Notes: generated from the sequence alone by a model not told the origin. A DNA stretch of 59,424 nt from Anaerolineales bacterium (GCA_919902735.1 CAKKRM010000252.1:1-59424); one strand, 5' to 3'; positions 41,116 through 49,612 are shown, numbered from the stretch's first letter. Numbers and translations: made by a program.

Positions 41116-41720
41116 TTTGGTTTTACGAACAACACAACAAACACGGCAAGCATGAGAAAGCCCGTGGAGCCCGTTAGCAAATACCCACTTAAAGGCACGC
41201 TTCGTTCTTTGGGTATTTTTTCAGTTTGGGTGACTTCGAGTTTTACGAATTCGTTGATGTTCCCAGCGGCTATCTCCGCTTGAACCCGCTGAACGAATGT
41301 CTCTGCCCAGGCGGCGGCAAGCGCGGCGGCGGTTTGCGGATCGCTGTCGTCGGCGTAGAAATGCCAGCCAGCTTCGGCGGGCTGGCTGAGTTGTAATTTA
41401 TGGCCGAGCAGGTCTTCAAACGGAATGGCATACACCGAAGACAACTGGCTCATGATTTCATCATGCGAGGCGATCTCTTCCAGCTTGCGAGATTCGCGCT
41501 CGAGATAATAAAATTGCTGGCGATCTGTATCCTGCGGCCAGGCCTGCTCGAGGTTGAAATCCACATTGACGGTGGCGCGCGCCCGGTAAGGCGGCGGGGC
41601 GATGAAATAAACGGCGGCGCCGATTAACGCGCCGAGCATTGTGCCCAATACCCAAAAGCGCCAGGCACGCAGCAGGCGGATGAGGTCTTCGAGGGAGGGG
41701 GGGGTGAGAATAAAATTCAT
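41103..41720 (-). CDS. Wzz-like chain-length determinant protein
   Basis: 205 residues. Two membrane helices, near residues 20-40 and 178-198, bracket a periplasmic domain, as in polysaccharide co-polymerases (PF02706). The short N-terminal EDLIRLLRAWRFWVLG and the PPYRARATVNVD strand after helix 1 are typical. It lacks a C-terminal kinase domain. Probably sets the length of the glycan made by neighbouring genes. ATG 41720 is preferred; the frame continues to 41765 through heptamer repeats of TAATGCG/TGATGCG type. Confidence 0.75.
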   Translation of the reverse strand: MNFILTPPSLEDLIRLLRAWRFWVLGTMLGALIGAAVYFIAPPPYRARATVNVDFNLEQAWPQDTDRQQFYYLERESRKLEEIASHDEIMSQLSSVYAIPFEDLLGHKLQLSQPAEAGWHFYADDSDPQTAAALAAAWAETFVQRVQAEIAAGNINEFVKLEVTQTEKIPKERSVPLSGYLLTGSTGFLMLAVFVVLFVKPNTGR

Positions 41721-41768
41721 GGTTGAGTTTTTTGCGTAATGCGTGATGCGTAAATTACGGGTCACGCA

Positions 41769-42587
41769 TTACGCATTATTTTTTATGCGCCACTTCCAAA
41801 GTGGGCCGGTGATTTTTCTTAAATAATATTTTGCCACAATCAGGGAGAAAAAACCACCGCCGTCGCGGTAATGCACGCGCAGCATTTCGTCCCAGCCGCG
41901 CACGTCGGCAACGTTGGTTTTGCTGGTGGTGTGGATGCGGAAGTTCGCCCAAACTTTTCCTGGCAGATATTGGATCGGCGCGTGCGCGGCAATGCGCGTC
42001 CACAGATCGTAATCCATTGCGAAGTAAAAGGAGGGGTCGAGCGGGCCAAGCTCCCGCCAGTATTTTGCGCGGAAGAACATCGTCTGCTGGGGGATGTGGA
42101 CGAAGCCTTCGCGCAGGCGGCGGTAATCGGTTTGCGCCGATTTGAATTTGCCGATCACTTTGTCATCTTCGTTGATGAAGTTGCAGTCGGCGTACACCAT
42201 CCCCACCTCAGGATTTTCGATGAGATATTTTACAGCCTCGCCAACTGCGCCTGGATTGTAGGTATCGTCTGAATTGATCCAGGCGAGGATTTCACCCTGG
42301 GCGCGGTTGAATCCTTTATTGATCGCATCGGTCTGACCTTTATCCTGCTCGCTGACCCACCAGCCGATTCCAACCTCGTGTTTTTTGATGATTTCCACAC
42401 TGCCATCTTGCGAGCCGCCATCCACGATGATGTATTCGATGTTCGGGTAATCCTGCGTAAGCACAGATTGAATTGTCTTTTCAAGGAACTGGGCTTGATT
42501 ATAGGAGGGGGTGATGATGGAGACGAGAGGGGGAGTGGGCATGGGTAATTGGAGGTTGGAGATTAGAGATTGGAGATTGGTTACCAT
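41769..42587 (-). CDS. Family 2 glycosyltransferase
   Basis: 272 residues. GT-A fold with VSIITPSYNQAQFLEKTIQSVL, DGGSQDGS (nucleotide-binding DGGS) and AWINSDDTY (metal-binding DxD-like). Transfers an activated sugar in the cytoplasm during glycan assembly. ATG 42587 overlaps the stop of the sulfotransferase gene, but its first 15 residues (NLQSLISNLQ) come from a GAGATTG heptamer repeat; ATG 42542 would give a more typical start. The conserved QTMFFRAKYWRELG is usual for GT2 enzymes of this group. Confidence 0.88.
   Translation of the reverse strand: MVTNLQSLISNLQLPMPTPPLVSIITPSYNQAQFLEKTIQSVLTQDYPNIEYIIVDGGSQDGSVEIIKKHEVGIGWWVSEQDKGQTDAINKGFNRAQGEILAWINSDDTYNPGAVGEAVKYLIENPEVGMVYADCNFINEDDKVIGKFKSAQTDYRRLREGFVHIPQQTMFFRAKYWRELGPLDPSFYFAMDYDLWTRIAAHAPIQYLPGKVWANFRIHTTSKTNVADVRGWDEMLRVHYRDGGGFFSLIVAKYYLRKITGPLWKWRIKNNA
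42545..42586. repeat. ATTGGAG-type heptamer repeat in a coding start region
   Basis: About five imperfect copies of a seven-base GGAGATT/GAGATTG unit within the N-terminal codons of the glycosyltransferase. Confidence 0.7.
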
Positions 42588-43501
42588 TCAGTGTCTGAGT
42601 AATATAGATGGGAAACGGGTTCGGTGATTTGGCGGACGCGGGTGATCTCTGCGGGGGTTAATATTTTTTTCCAGTTGTCGAGGCTGGCGCGGCTGTCTAG
42701 CTTGACGGAGTGGGTTTTGTTCCTGGCAAGTTTGGCGGGGTTTTCGGAACTGCTGGAGTTGCGAATCGTATTTTTTACTTTTTCATCAAAGGTCAGGCCG
42801 AGAGATTCGTACAGAGATTTATATCCCGCAATGGGGTCGAGGGAAAGGTCTTCGTGGCGGACAATGTCGAATTGGGGAATCAGTTGTCGGCTGGAATGAA
42901 CGAAGCGGTAGATCATCCGCCAGAGCAATGCGGCCTGACTGACAACGTCCGCAGGTTGAATCGATTCCATGTCGGCGCGGTCGGCTTGCAAGTGGTCGCG
43001 CATGAGCAGGGGCTGGCCGAGCAGGTTGTTAAAGTCAAAGGGCCAGTTCAGGCGTTTGAGGCTGGCGGCAAATGCGGCAGGGTGGCGGAGGGTGACGACA
43101 ACGCGGCAATTCAATTTTTTTGCAAACCAGGGAGTTGAAAAAACAGCAAAAGGGTCCTTGAGCAGGATGCGCTGACCGTGCATGGAGCCGATGAAGAAGG
43201 TGTGAAAGTCGCGGCCCATACGCAGGAAGTCTCTGTGCGAGCGAATGGATTTGATCTCCAGCCAGGTGTGATATTGAAAATTAAACAGTTCTCGAAAGGC
43301 AGGGAGGTATTCCGATTCGTTTTCATCGTGAATGCAGGTGTACCAATGTTTGACAGGGACGCGGAATACGCCAGGGCGGTGCAAGACATTCAACGGCTCG
43401 CTGATGTAGGCGGTGTCGGCGTCGGCGGCCAGCATTTTGCCGACCCAGGTTGTGCCGCTGCGATGTGCGCCTGTGACGAGGATGGGGTTTTGATCACTCA
43501 C
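42581..43501 (-). CDS. Sulfotransferase-family protein
   Basis: 306 residues from GTG 43501. ILVTGAHRSGTTWVGKML is the PAPS-binding loop; later VVVTLRHPAAFAASLKRL is the 3'-phosphate site, then SRQLIPQFDIVRHEDL. Probably sulfates a glycan of this cluster. The open frame continues to 43735 but that part overlaps the upstream membrane gene; the GTG overlaps that gene's TGA by eight bases and has AAGGA upstream. Second sulfotransferase in the cluster, with low similarity to the first. Confidence 0.8.
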   Translation of the reverse strand: MSDQNPILVTGAHRSGTTWVGKMLAADADTAYISEPLNVLHRPGVFRVPVKHWYTCIHDENESEYLPAFRELFNFQYHTWLEIKSIRSHRDFLRMGRDFHTFFIGSMHGQRILLKDPFAVFSTPWFAKKLNCRVVVTLRHPAAFAASLKRLNWPFDFNNLLGQPLLMRDHLQADRADMESIQPADVVSQAALLWRMIYRFVHSSRQLIPQFDIVRHEDLSLDPIAGYKSLYESLGLTFDEKVKNTIRNSSSSENPAKLARNKTHSVKLDSRASLDNWKKILTPAEITRVRQITEPVSHLYYSDTEW

Positions 43502-44957
43502 TGAAAAAGTCCTTGATCTCTTCAGGATGCACTGAAAAGGTGGCGATTGAATTGACGCCGTAATATTCAGCCGCGCAACGATTGACCCAGAAATTCGCCT
43601 GCAAGTCCAATTCTTTTGTGCCTTCGTAGCCGTCGAGTGCAGGGATGGCAAGGTCTGTTTCGCCCGCTGCGATGAGGCTGTGGAGATAGGCTTCGCGTTC
43701 GTCCCAGCGCTGCGCCCACAAGCGGCGTTCGGCATAGGTCTGCACAGGCTGTCGTATCATCCAAAAGGGATAGAGCATGGCTAACGCGGCAGCGAGAATG
43801 GCAACTTGCGGCGCATATTTCGGGAGCTTGTTTTGTGCGGCCACAACCCCAATGCAAACTCCAAGCGAAAGCAGGGCGGCGTTCAAAACAAAATGCGCAG
43901 GGAAACGCACCCGCTCCACAGGATAAGACTGTCCATAGGCGCTGGGGGCTACGATGGCAAAGATCAAGCCATAGGTGATGAGAGGAATTAACACAAAGAC
44001 CAGCCAAAAACGCGGATCAATTTTGCGGTTCGGTTTTTCGATAAAAAGCAGGTAGGAAACCAGCGCAGAAATACCAAAGACAGCCAGGGATGGGGTCGGC
44101 AGAATGCTCAGTGTATCGATAATGAAAGACCAGGCATATTGCAGGGAGCGGGAGAGGACGAGGAAAAACGAAGGCGCATCATCACTGATGCGCAGGGAGT
44201 TGGCGGGGGCAAAGAGCATGGCAAGCAGGGCGGCGAATGCGCCGATGAGGAGGGCCGTGAGCAAGGTCAATGCAGGTTTGCGGCGGGGGGATTTGTCGAA
44301 GAAGATGATGGCAAGCGTTGCCAGCAGGAGGGCTGCAATATGAAATGCGCCGATGGTTTCGGAGAGTCCGCCGATGAAGAAGGCTGCAAGCGCAAAAGAA
44401 ACAAAAATTACAAATGATTCAAAGGCTGTGGAAATACTTTGCTTGCGTACCACTCTGACAAGCCAGGCGGCAAGGAAGACGAAGAACACCAGCGGGGTGA
44501 AATACGTTACCTGCCCCGGACGCCAGTAGACGGACTGGAAAAGATTGGGGGTCATGTAAAAGGTGAAGACCGCCAGGGCCTCGGCAGCCAGCAACATAAC
44601 GGGGAAGTTCAATTTCAGGTTGTAAAGTTTGTTGGTTTCTTTGAACAGCCAGAACAGACCGCCCACCCACAACAGAATCAACAAGGCGGGGGTGTAGGCA
44701 ACATTGTGCGAACCGAAGAGTTCCCACAAGCCGAGCACGAACAGGTTGGAAAAACGGTTTGAGCTGAAAAGATATTTATTCCAACTGGCGGCGAAGATAT
44801 TGCCTGAGTTCAAATCCACGAGCAGGCAGTAATCATCGGACATGTAGCGGGTGAAGGTTCCGAAATACATGTAGACGGTGATGGCAACAGATGCCGCAAG
44901 CACGCCAAGCCAGGGCAGGTATTTTACGATCTGGGAACGGGTTGAGGGGGATAGCAT
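43494..44957 (-). CDS. Polytopic membrane protein, GT-C-like (DUF6056-type)
   Basis: 487 residues, about 12 helices. The first outer loop holds YMSDDYCLLVD, an acidic pair after helix 1 as in GT-C glycosyltransferases and the DUF6056-like group; WRPGQVTYFTPLVFF follows. Likely transfers a sugar from a lipid donor on the outer face, but this rests on topology. It lies between the GT39-like gene (11 bases upstream) and the sulfotransferase (overlapping), so it belongs to the polysaccharide operon. Confidence 0.72.
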   Translation of the reverse strand: MLSPSTRSQIVKYLPWLGVLAASVAITVYMYFGTFTRYMSDDYCLLVDLNSGNIFAASWNKYLFSSNRFSNLFVLGLWELFGSHNVAYTPALLILLWVGGLFWLFKETNKLYNLKLNFPVMLLAAEALAVFTFYMTPNLFQSVYWRPGQVTYFTPLVFFVFLAAWLVRVVRKQSISTAFESFVIFVSFALAAFFIGGLSETIGAFHIAALLLATLAIIFFDKSPRRKPALTLLTALLIGAFAALLAMLFAPANSLRISDDAPSFFLVLSRSLQYAWSFIIDTLSILPTPSLAVFGISALVSYLLFIEKPNRKIDPRFWLVFVLIPLITYGLIFAIVAPSAYGQSYPVERVRFPAHFVLNAALLSLGVCIGVVAAQNKLPKYAPQVAILAAALAMLYPFWMIRQPVQTYAERRLWAQRWDEREAYLHSLIAAGETDLAIPALDGYEGTKELDLQANFWVNRCAAEYYGVNSIATFSVHPEEIKDFFSE

Positions 44958-44968
44958 AATTTAAAAGT

Positions 44969-46504
44969 CTATTCTTCTCTTAAGTCGTAGATCACATAGC
45001 CAGCGCCTTCGGCAAAAATAGGATGTTGCTCCAACTTTGTCTTGAGGAATGGCTGGCGGTCCAGGTCGGTGAAGTCGGTGACGATGAACAAATCTTTTTT
45101 GGAGGCGATCTCTGCGAATTGATTCTCGAAATCACGTTGCGCGCCGCGCAGGTCGTCGTGGTAGAGCAGGTCGCCATAGGTGGGCCAGGAGGTGATGTTG
45201 CGCCAGCCCCAGTAGGCCATGCGCGAGCCGTAATCCTGGGTGAGGCCTGCTAAATTATACCCGTCAACTTTTTGGCCGATCTCAGCCCACATCTGCGCTT
45301 CGGGGCGATAGTCCACAGATTTCATTTGGGCGCGGGCGCTCCAGAGAGACATGAAGATTCCAGTAAGCAGTAAACAGTAAACAGTGAAGCGCAGCCAGCG
45401 AGTTGTTGTGAGGTTTGCAAGTTGTTTGAAAAACAGATCGGCAAGCGGCGCAAGCGATAATGCGGCGATGGGAATCAACGGCAGGGAGTAGTAGTCGTGG
45501 GTGGAGATGTGGTAGTTGAAGGTAATGCCAAAGAGGGCGTACCCGGCCCAAAGTCCAGGAATGAAGCGGCGCTTTTCATCTTCAAAGAAAAATATTCCGA
45601 GCAGGGCCATCATCAAAGGGATGCCGCCGATGACAAGGTTGAGCATGTTTACCCATCCAAGATAATATGCTGGGTTTAGAAAATAGGATGGGATGAAACG
45701 TCCGCCAAACTGTTGGCCGAGATAGCCCGCGATGAAGACGCCGTAGATGACGTATGCCGCGCCCGGCAGGATGCCCAGCACGCTCATGACGTAAACCTGG
45801 GGCTGTTTCAACACCTCGAACATTGACCTACGCCCGAGCAGCAGCGCGCCCACCCCGCCACCGATGACGAAGAATGCGGCGACGAATTTGATGAAGATGG
45901 CGAAGCCGCCGAAGAGGCCTGCGAGGATGGCGAAGCGCCAAGAACCCCTCACCCCAACCCCTCTCCCAGAGGGAGAGGGGCTAGTAGACCATTCGTAGAC
46001 TGCCCACCAAAAGATGATGATGAGCATGACCATGAGTGGGTCAGGTTGAAAACTGCGGCTGGCGGTGACGGCGTAGGGGAGGAAGAGGTAAAAGGCTGTG
46101 GCGGCGAGTGCGCCATCGGTGGAGGTTAATTTGCGGGCAAGCAAAAAAAGAAAGACTGCGCCGATGATCCAAAAGATGGATGAATAAATGCGCGAGACCC
46201 AAAGTTGTTCGCCCGTGAATTTGTAGGTAAAGGCGACGATGCGCTCGAAGAATTCAGGCTCGACAGAGGCGCGGAATTTCCATTGCTGGATGGCGAAGGT
46301 CCGTTCTTCGGCGGGGGCGTCCGGCAGGGTTTGGTAATACATGCCGCGGGCTTTGAGGGCCGAGAGCATTTGGCGGGTGGGGTGAAAATCAAGGGGCAGG
46401 TCGGTGAGGTCGTAGAAGCGGATGGCGAGGCCAAGGATGAGAAGAGAGATTAAGGCCGCAATCCACGCTGCGCGGGGGATGAAAAATGAAGGGGTTTCTT
46501 TCAT
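44969..46504 (-). CDS. GT39/PMT-like membrane glycosyltransferase
   Basis: 511 residues, about 11 helices. The outer loop after helix 1 carries DLTDLPLDFHPTRQ, the acidic-His pattern of ArnT/PMT-type GT-C enzymes, followed by RIYSSIFWIIGAVFLFLLARKLT. Transfers a sugar from a polyprenyl donor. A 37-bp palindromic repeat (45944-45980) lies inside the gene in frame, coding PSPSGRGVGVRGS in a loop between helices, so the protein tolerates a repeat insertion. First gene of the polysaccharide operon on this strand. Confidence 0.8.
   Translation of the reverse strand: MKETPSFFIPRAAWIAALISLLILGLAIRFYDLTDLPLDFHPTRQMLSALKARGMYYQTLPDAPAEERTFAIQQWKFRASVEPEFFERIVAFTYKFTGEQLWVSRIYSSIFWIIGAVFLFLLARKLTSTDGALAATAFYLFLPYAVTASRSFQPDPLMVMLIIIFWWAVYEWSTSPSPSGRGVGVRGSWRFAILAGLFGGFAIFIKFVAAFFVIGGGVGALLLGRRSMFEVLKQPQVYVMSVLGILPGAAYVIYGVFIAGYLGQQFGGRFIPSYFLNPAYYLGWVNMLNLVIGGIPLMMALLGIFFFEDEKRRFIPGLWAGYALFGITFNYHISTHDYYSLPLIPIAALSLAPLADLFFKQLANLTTTRWLRFTVYCLLLTGIFMSLWSARAQMKSVDYRPEAQMWAEIGQKVDGYNLAGLTQDYGSRMAYWGWRNITSWPTYGDLLYHDDLRGAQRDFENQFAEIASKKDLFIVTDFTDLDRQPFLKTKLEQHPIFAEGAGYVIYDLREE
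45944..45980. repeat. CCCCTCTCCC-type palindromic repeat inside a coding region
   Basis: Copies of CCCCTC/CCCCTCTCCC facing GGGAGAGGGG. The same unit occurs at 58043-58068 outside genes. Confidence 0.75.
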
Positions 46505-46532
46505 GGGAGAACTTATTGTAACGTGAATGAGG

Positions 46533-46607
46533 AGATTGGAGGGTTAGAGCTGGATGCGGGGGGATTGGAGACTGGGCGACTGGAGATTGGAGATTGGAGA
46601 CTGGGGG
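46533..46607. repeat. ATTGGAG-type heptamer repeats
   Basis: About seven imperfect copies of GGAGATT / GGAGACT between the GT39 gene and the promoter at 46625. Confidence 0.7.
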
Positions 46608-46624
46608 CGGCTCATTTTCCCATG

Positions 46625-46653
46625 TTGACCTTCCCCGGACGACTGCGTATAAT
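46625..46653 (+). promoter_or_regulatory. Strong sigma70-type promoter
   Basis: TTGACC (46625-46630), 17-base spacer, TATAAT (46648-46653). It reads toward the HEPN gene, leaving a 5' leader of about 125 bases. Confidence 0.75.
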
Positions 46654-46782
46654 CTGCTCATATTATTTTAATCGCTTGCCGCCTATAAGCAGTTCGGTGG
46701 ACAGTGGTAGCATAAACACTAGTTCGGCGTTTGCAAAATAACAGCTATCGCCTTTCTTAAGGAATACAGAGTTTAGTTATGT

Positions 46783-48198
46783 ATGAATGAACAGATCATT
46801 GGGGTACTCCCCTTTATTAGCTTTGCAGAAGAAGTTATCAGGCTAGATGGATTCCTGATATTTTCCGAATCTAAAATTCATGAAATCACTGAGTTGAGCG
46901 AAAATGTTCAAAAAATGCTTAACGAATTCAGCCAAAATCAAAGAACCTTCATCCAAAATACTTATGGCAACCGAGAGAATAAAGTAACATTTTTATTGCC
47001 AATTGGCATCAATACAACCCAACAAAAAATTGAGCTTTTCTTGGATATTTTGTTATTTTACATGCACAAGGGCGGCAAATTATCACAATTATTATCTACC
47101 CCAAACATTTTCTGCCGAGAAGATTTTAGGCTTTTTATTCTTACAATTCTTGATTCAGATAATGCGAATGACAGTCAATTTCTTGCCAAGAAAAAGTTTA
47201 AATTCCATATTGTTGAAAAAACAAGCCATCACATTATCTTGCCCATTGGATGTGAGAATATAGTGACCCAAAATCAGCAGTATGGATATATCTATAATAA
47301 TCTCCAGATTGACCATCAAGATCAGCTATTTCAATATCTAATTCAAAGTTTGAATAATAGTGAAAAGCATAATCTTTTGCGTAGTATCTCATTCTACAAT
47401 AAGGCTTTAAGTTGCGACATTAAAGATCAAGAGAGATTTGTCTGGCTTTCCAGTTCATTAGAGTCTTTTTTTCAAATCGGAAGGCAAAATGATAAAGCAC
47501 AAGTAATAAAGCAAGGAGTTGAAGATGTACTTCGTACAAAAGTATTTAAGTTAATTAATACGGATGATGCTATAACCAGCATGATTGAATTGATAACATT
47601 GGTTTATGATTATCGCTCGTCTTACATTCACGGTGGAGAAAAACTAACTGAACATGGTTCTATTGAAACCAAGTTGCTACAAAAGGTAGGAAAACTTAAC
47701 TTCATAGAAGCTTTGATGAATTTCATATCTTTGTTGCTAATACATGACGTGATTCCTGACAATAGGATTGAAGGTATTTTACATTTGCTCTTTTACAATC
47801 AAGAATGTTTTGAATGTGTGGTTAGAATATATAAACATTCTGCTGATAAGGCTATCAAAAAACTGGAAGTCTTGGAGAACATTTTGATTATTCATAGATT
47901 CTTGTTTGCAGCCGACCTGCAAACAATTTCATTTGATAAGCGAATCGTTGAAAAATGCTTGGATAATATCCTTCACATTTTCGGGAAATTTGCACATGTG
48001 TATCAAGGCCAAAGCCTAGCAATTGAAATACAAGAGCAAATTGAGAATGTTAGCGTTACTGACACAGAAAAATTCTTAAAGTGGAATGAATTCATAAAAA
48101 GATTAGATATTTCAACCGCTCCTGAACCAATCTATAACAGCATATTGGTTTTTCAACAGCTATTCAGGTTATTGCAGTACGAATTTGCTCTTTATTAA
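46783..48198 (+). CDS. HEPN-domain-like protein (RX4H motif), possibly defence-related
   Basis: 471 residues, AT-rich compared with neighbours. The first 200 residues form a domain of unknown type. The middle (about residues 220-300) has ERFVWLSSSLESFFQIG and, about 60 residues on, YDYRSSYIHGGEKL. The spacing of a conserved helix and R-x4-H resembles ApeA-type HEPN domains, which are often RNases in toxin or anti-phage systems. The C-terminal 170 residues are helical with no motif recognised. It stands alone with its own promoter, flanked by TTCGGYGGAC inverted repeats, and could be an acquired cassette. No antitoxin partner is visible. Confidence 0.6.
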   Translation: MNEQIIGVLPFISFAEEVIRLDGFLIFSESKIHEITELSENVQKMLNEFSQNQRTFIQNTYGNRENKVTFLLPIGINTTQQKIELFLDILLFYMHKGGKLSQLLSTPNIFCREDFRLFILTILDSDNANDSQFLAKKKFKFHIVEKTSHHIILPIGCENIVTQNQQYGYIYNNLQIDHQDQLFQYLIQSLNNSEKHNLLRSISFYNKALSCDIKDQERFVWLSSSLESFFQIGRQNDKAQVIKQGVEDVLRTKVFKLINTDDAITSMIELITLVYDYRSSYIHGGEKLTEHGSIETKLLQKVGKLNFIEALMNFISLLLIHDVIPDNRIEGILHLLFYNQECFECVVRIYKHSADKAIKKLEVLENILIIHRFLFAADLQTISFDKRIVEKCLDNILHIFGKFAHVYQGQSLAIEIQEQIENVSVTDTEKFLKWNEFIKRLDISTAPEPIYNSILVFQQLFRLLQYEFALY

Positions 48199-48614
48199 AA
48201 TCAATGATTTGTTTGACAAATGACCAATGATAAGATCGCTTCAAATAAACATTGTCATATCGGCATAAGTCCGCCGAACACAGCCTGCATTGGACGCTGG
48301 GGATTCTGCGCCATTTTCAAGCATTTTTCTGGCTTCGAGTTTCTTCTGCTTCCAAGCAGAGTCCACACCCGCCCCAGCGCAGGTAACGCGATCCGTTGGC
48401 TGGAAACGAAAAAACGCTCAAGCCATGTTAGCGGCATTGAGCGAATTCCATAGCGGACGTTTTCAACTAACTTGGCAAGGTCACATCTACCTTACCGACA
48501 CTTTTGCGCTATACACTTTTATTGACGACTCTCCCGCCTTCGTGGTATTATTCGCCCGCTAAAAAACCAGCCAAAGGCTGGCTTTGTTGTATCGAAAACA
48601 AGAGGAGAATACTC
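48199..48614. other. Gene-free region with attC-like structure and infC leader
   Basis: No gene. In order: the attC-like palindrome (48273-48400), a hairpin CGCTCAA...TTGAGCG (48415-48443), a CTTTTGCGCTATACAC stretch (about 48503) like the ends of the repeat at 15024, and a short GC hairpin (48567-48581) ahead of infC. Confidence 0.6.
48273..48400. repeat. attC-like imperfect palindrome of about 128 bp
   Basis: Outer arms GCCGAAC (48273-48279) and GTTGGC (48395-48400). Inner arms CCTG/CAGG and CGCTGGGG (48295-48302) with CCCCAGCG (48372-48379), the left side carrying a seven-base bulge. A central hairpin CTGCTT/AAGCAG lies at 48346-48359. Length and nested arms resemble long integron attC sites, but the end boxes deviate from the RYYYAAC/GTTRRRY consensus. 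No integron integrase is in the window. Confidence 0.4.
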
Positions 48615-49187
48615 ATAAGCGCTAACGAATTTCGAGTGAACGAAGGCATCCGCGTTGCGGAAGTTCGCCTTATTGGTCCAGATGGCGGTAATGTCGGGGT
48701 TGTGCCGATTCGCCAGGCCTTGCAAATTGCCCGTGATGCTGAGATGGACCTGGTTGAAGTCTCCCCCGGCGCCACTCCTCCCGTTTGCCGCGTAATGGAT
48801 TTTGGCAAGTTCATCTACGAAAAAACGAAGAAGGAACGCGAGGCCAAGAAGGCCCAGACCAAGATCGAGATCAAAGAGATTCGCTTGCGCCCAAAGACGA
48901 ACGAAGCGCATCGCGGGTTCAAGGTGGATGATGCCCGCCGCTGGCTCGGGCAGGGTCACAAAGTTCGTGTGACCGTCAAGTTCCGTGGCCGCGAAATGGA
49001 TTATCCCGAAATCGCGTTGGAAGACCTGAAAGAAATTGCACAGGATCTTGCCGATATCGCCACGATCGAAGTTCCTCCGCAAATGGAAGGGCGCACCATG
49101 CTCGTGGTTCTTGTCCCTGCCAAGGGTGCGGTAAAAAAGAAAGAGAAAACCGATCAGGCCGAGGTTAAGAACGAAGCGGAAGCCTGA
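48615..49187 (+). CDS. infC: Translation initiation factor IF-3, ATA start
   Basis: 190 residues. SANEFRVNEGIRVAEVRLIGPDG, DLVEVSPGATPPVCRVMDFGKF, KTKKEREAKKAQ and the C-terminal VRVTVKFRGREMDYPEIA mark IF-3, which checks start-codon pairing and splits 70S ribosomes. There is no ATG, GTG or TTG in frame between the terminator-like hairpin (48567-48581) and the conserved start of the protein. The AGAGGAG ribosome site (48601-48607) is seven bases before ATA 48615. infC is known to use rare start codons (AUU in E. coli) for self-regulation, so ATA is plausible. The Lys/Glu/Ala-rich tail is somewhat longer than usual. First gene of infC-rpmI-rplT. Confidence 0.92.
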   Translation: MSANEFRVNEGIRVAEVRLIGPDGGNVGVVPIRQALQIARDAEMDLVEVSPGATPPVCRVMDFGKFIYEKTKKEREAKKAQTKIEIKEIRLRPKTNEAHRGFKVDDARRWLGQGHKVRVTVKFRGREMDYPEIALEDLKEIAQDLADIATIEVPPQMEGRTMLVVLVPAKGAVKKKEKTDQAEVKNEAEA

Positions 49188-49218
49188 GAGTCGGTAAGTC
49201 CCAAAAGATGTAGATCGT

Positions 49219-49247
49219 CCGCGGGTGCAGTGTGATATGTCCCGCGG
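49219..49247 (+). promoter_or_regulatory. Hairpin in the infC-rpmI spacer
   Basis: CCGCGGG and CCCGCGG arms enclose about 15 bases in the spacer before rpmI. Ribosomal leader structures bound by L20 occur in this operon type; equivalence is not shown. Confidence 0.4.
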
Positions 49248-49277
49248 TTAATTTTGTGTGAAAGGAGAAAACCAGCA

Positions 49278-49508
49278 ATGCCTCGCAAAGCAAAAAAGTC
49301 TGGAAAAATAAAGCTGAAGACCCACAAGGCGACATCCAAAAGATTTCGCATGACGGGCTCCGGCCTACTCGTGCGAACCAAAGGTGGCAAAAGCCATTTG
49401 CGCCGCCGCACGTCTGACCGCACGAAGGCGTTATTGAGCGAGATGGTTCCCGTATTGGGACGCAAGTACATCAAACGCATCAAGCGCCTTGCTCCAAATA
49501 TGAAATAG
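49278..49508 (+). CDS. rpmI: Ribosomal protein bL35
   Basis: 76 residues from ATG 49278 with AAAGGAG upstream. KLKTHKATSKRFRMTGSG and a basic tail ending YIKRIKRLAPNMK are diagnostic. Structural protein of the 50S subunit. Lies between infC and rplT, the conserved bacterial order. A frame start at 49254 is discounted since the ribosome site is inside it. Confidence 0.95.
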   Translation: MPRKAKKSGKIKLKTHKATSKRFRMTGSGLLVRTKGGKSHLRRRTSDRTKALLSEMVPVLGRKYIKRIKRLAPNMK

Positions 49509-49612
49509 GTCTTTCGACCCAACGTTGTAGTCAATTTTTATTTGCGGCTTACGGGTGTTCGCAACTGGCATTAACCTGCCGACGCCCGCGAGTTTGCAGG
49601 AGGTAAAGTAAC

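Noticed and set aside
48504-48614. ATG at 48504 as start of infC
   Set aside because: The extension covers a hairpin and repeat remnants and has no similarity to IF-3; the ribosome site lies downstream of it.
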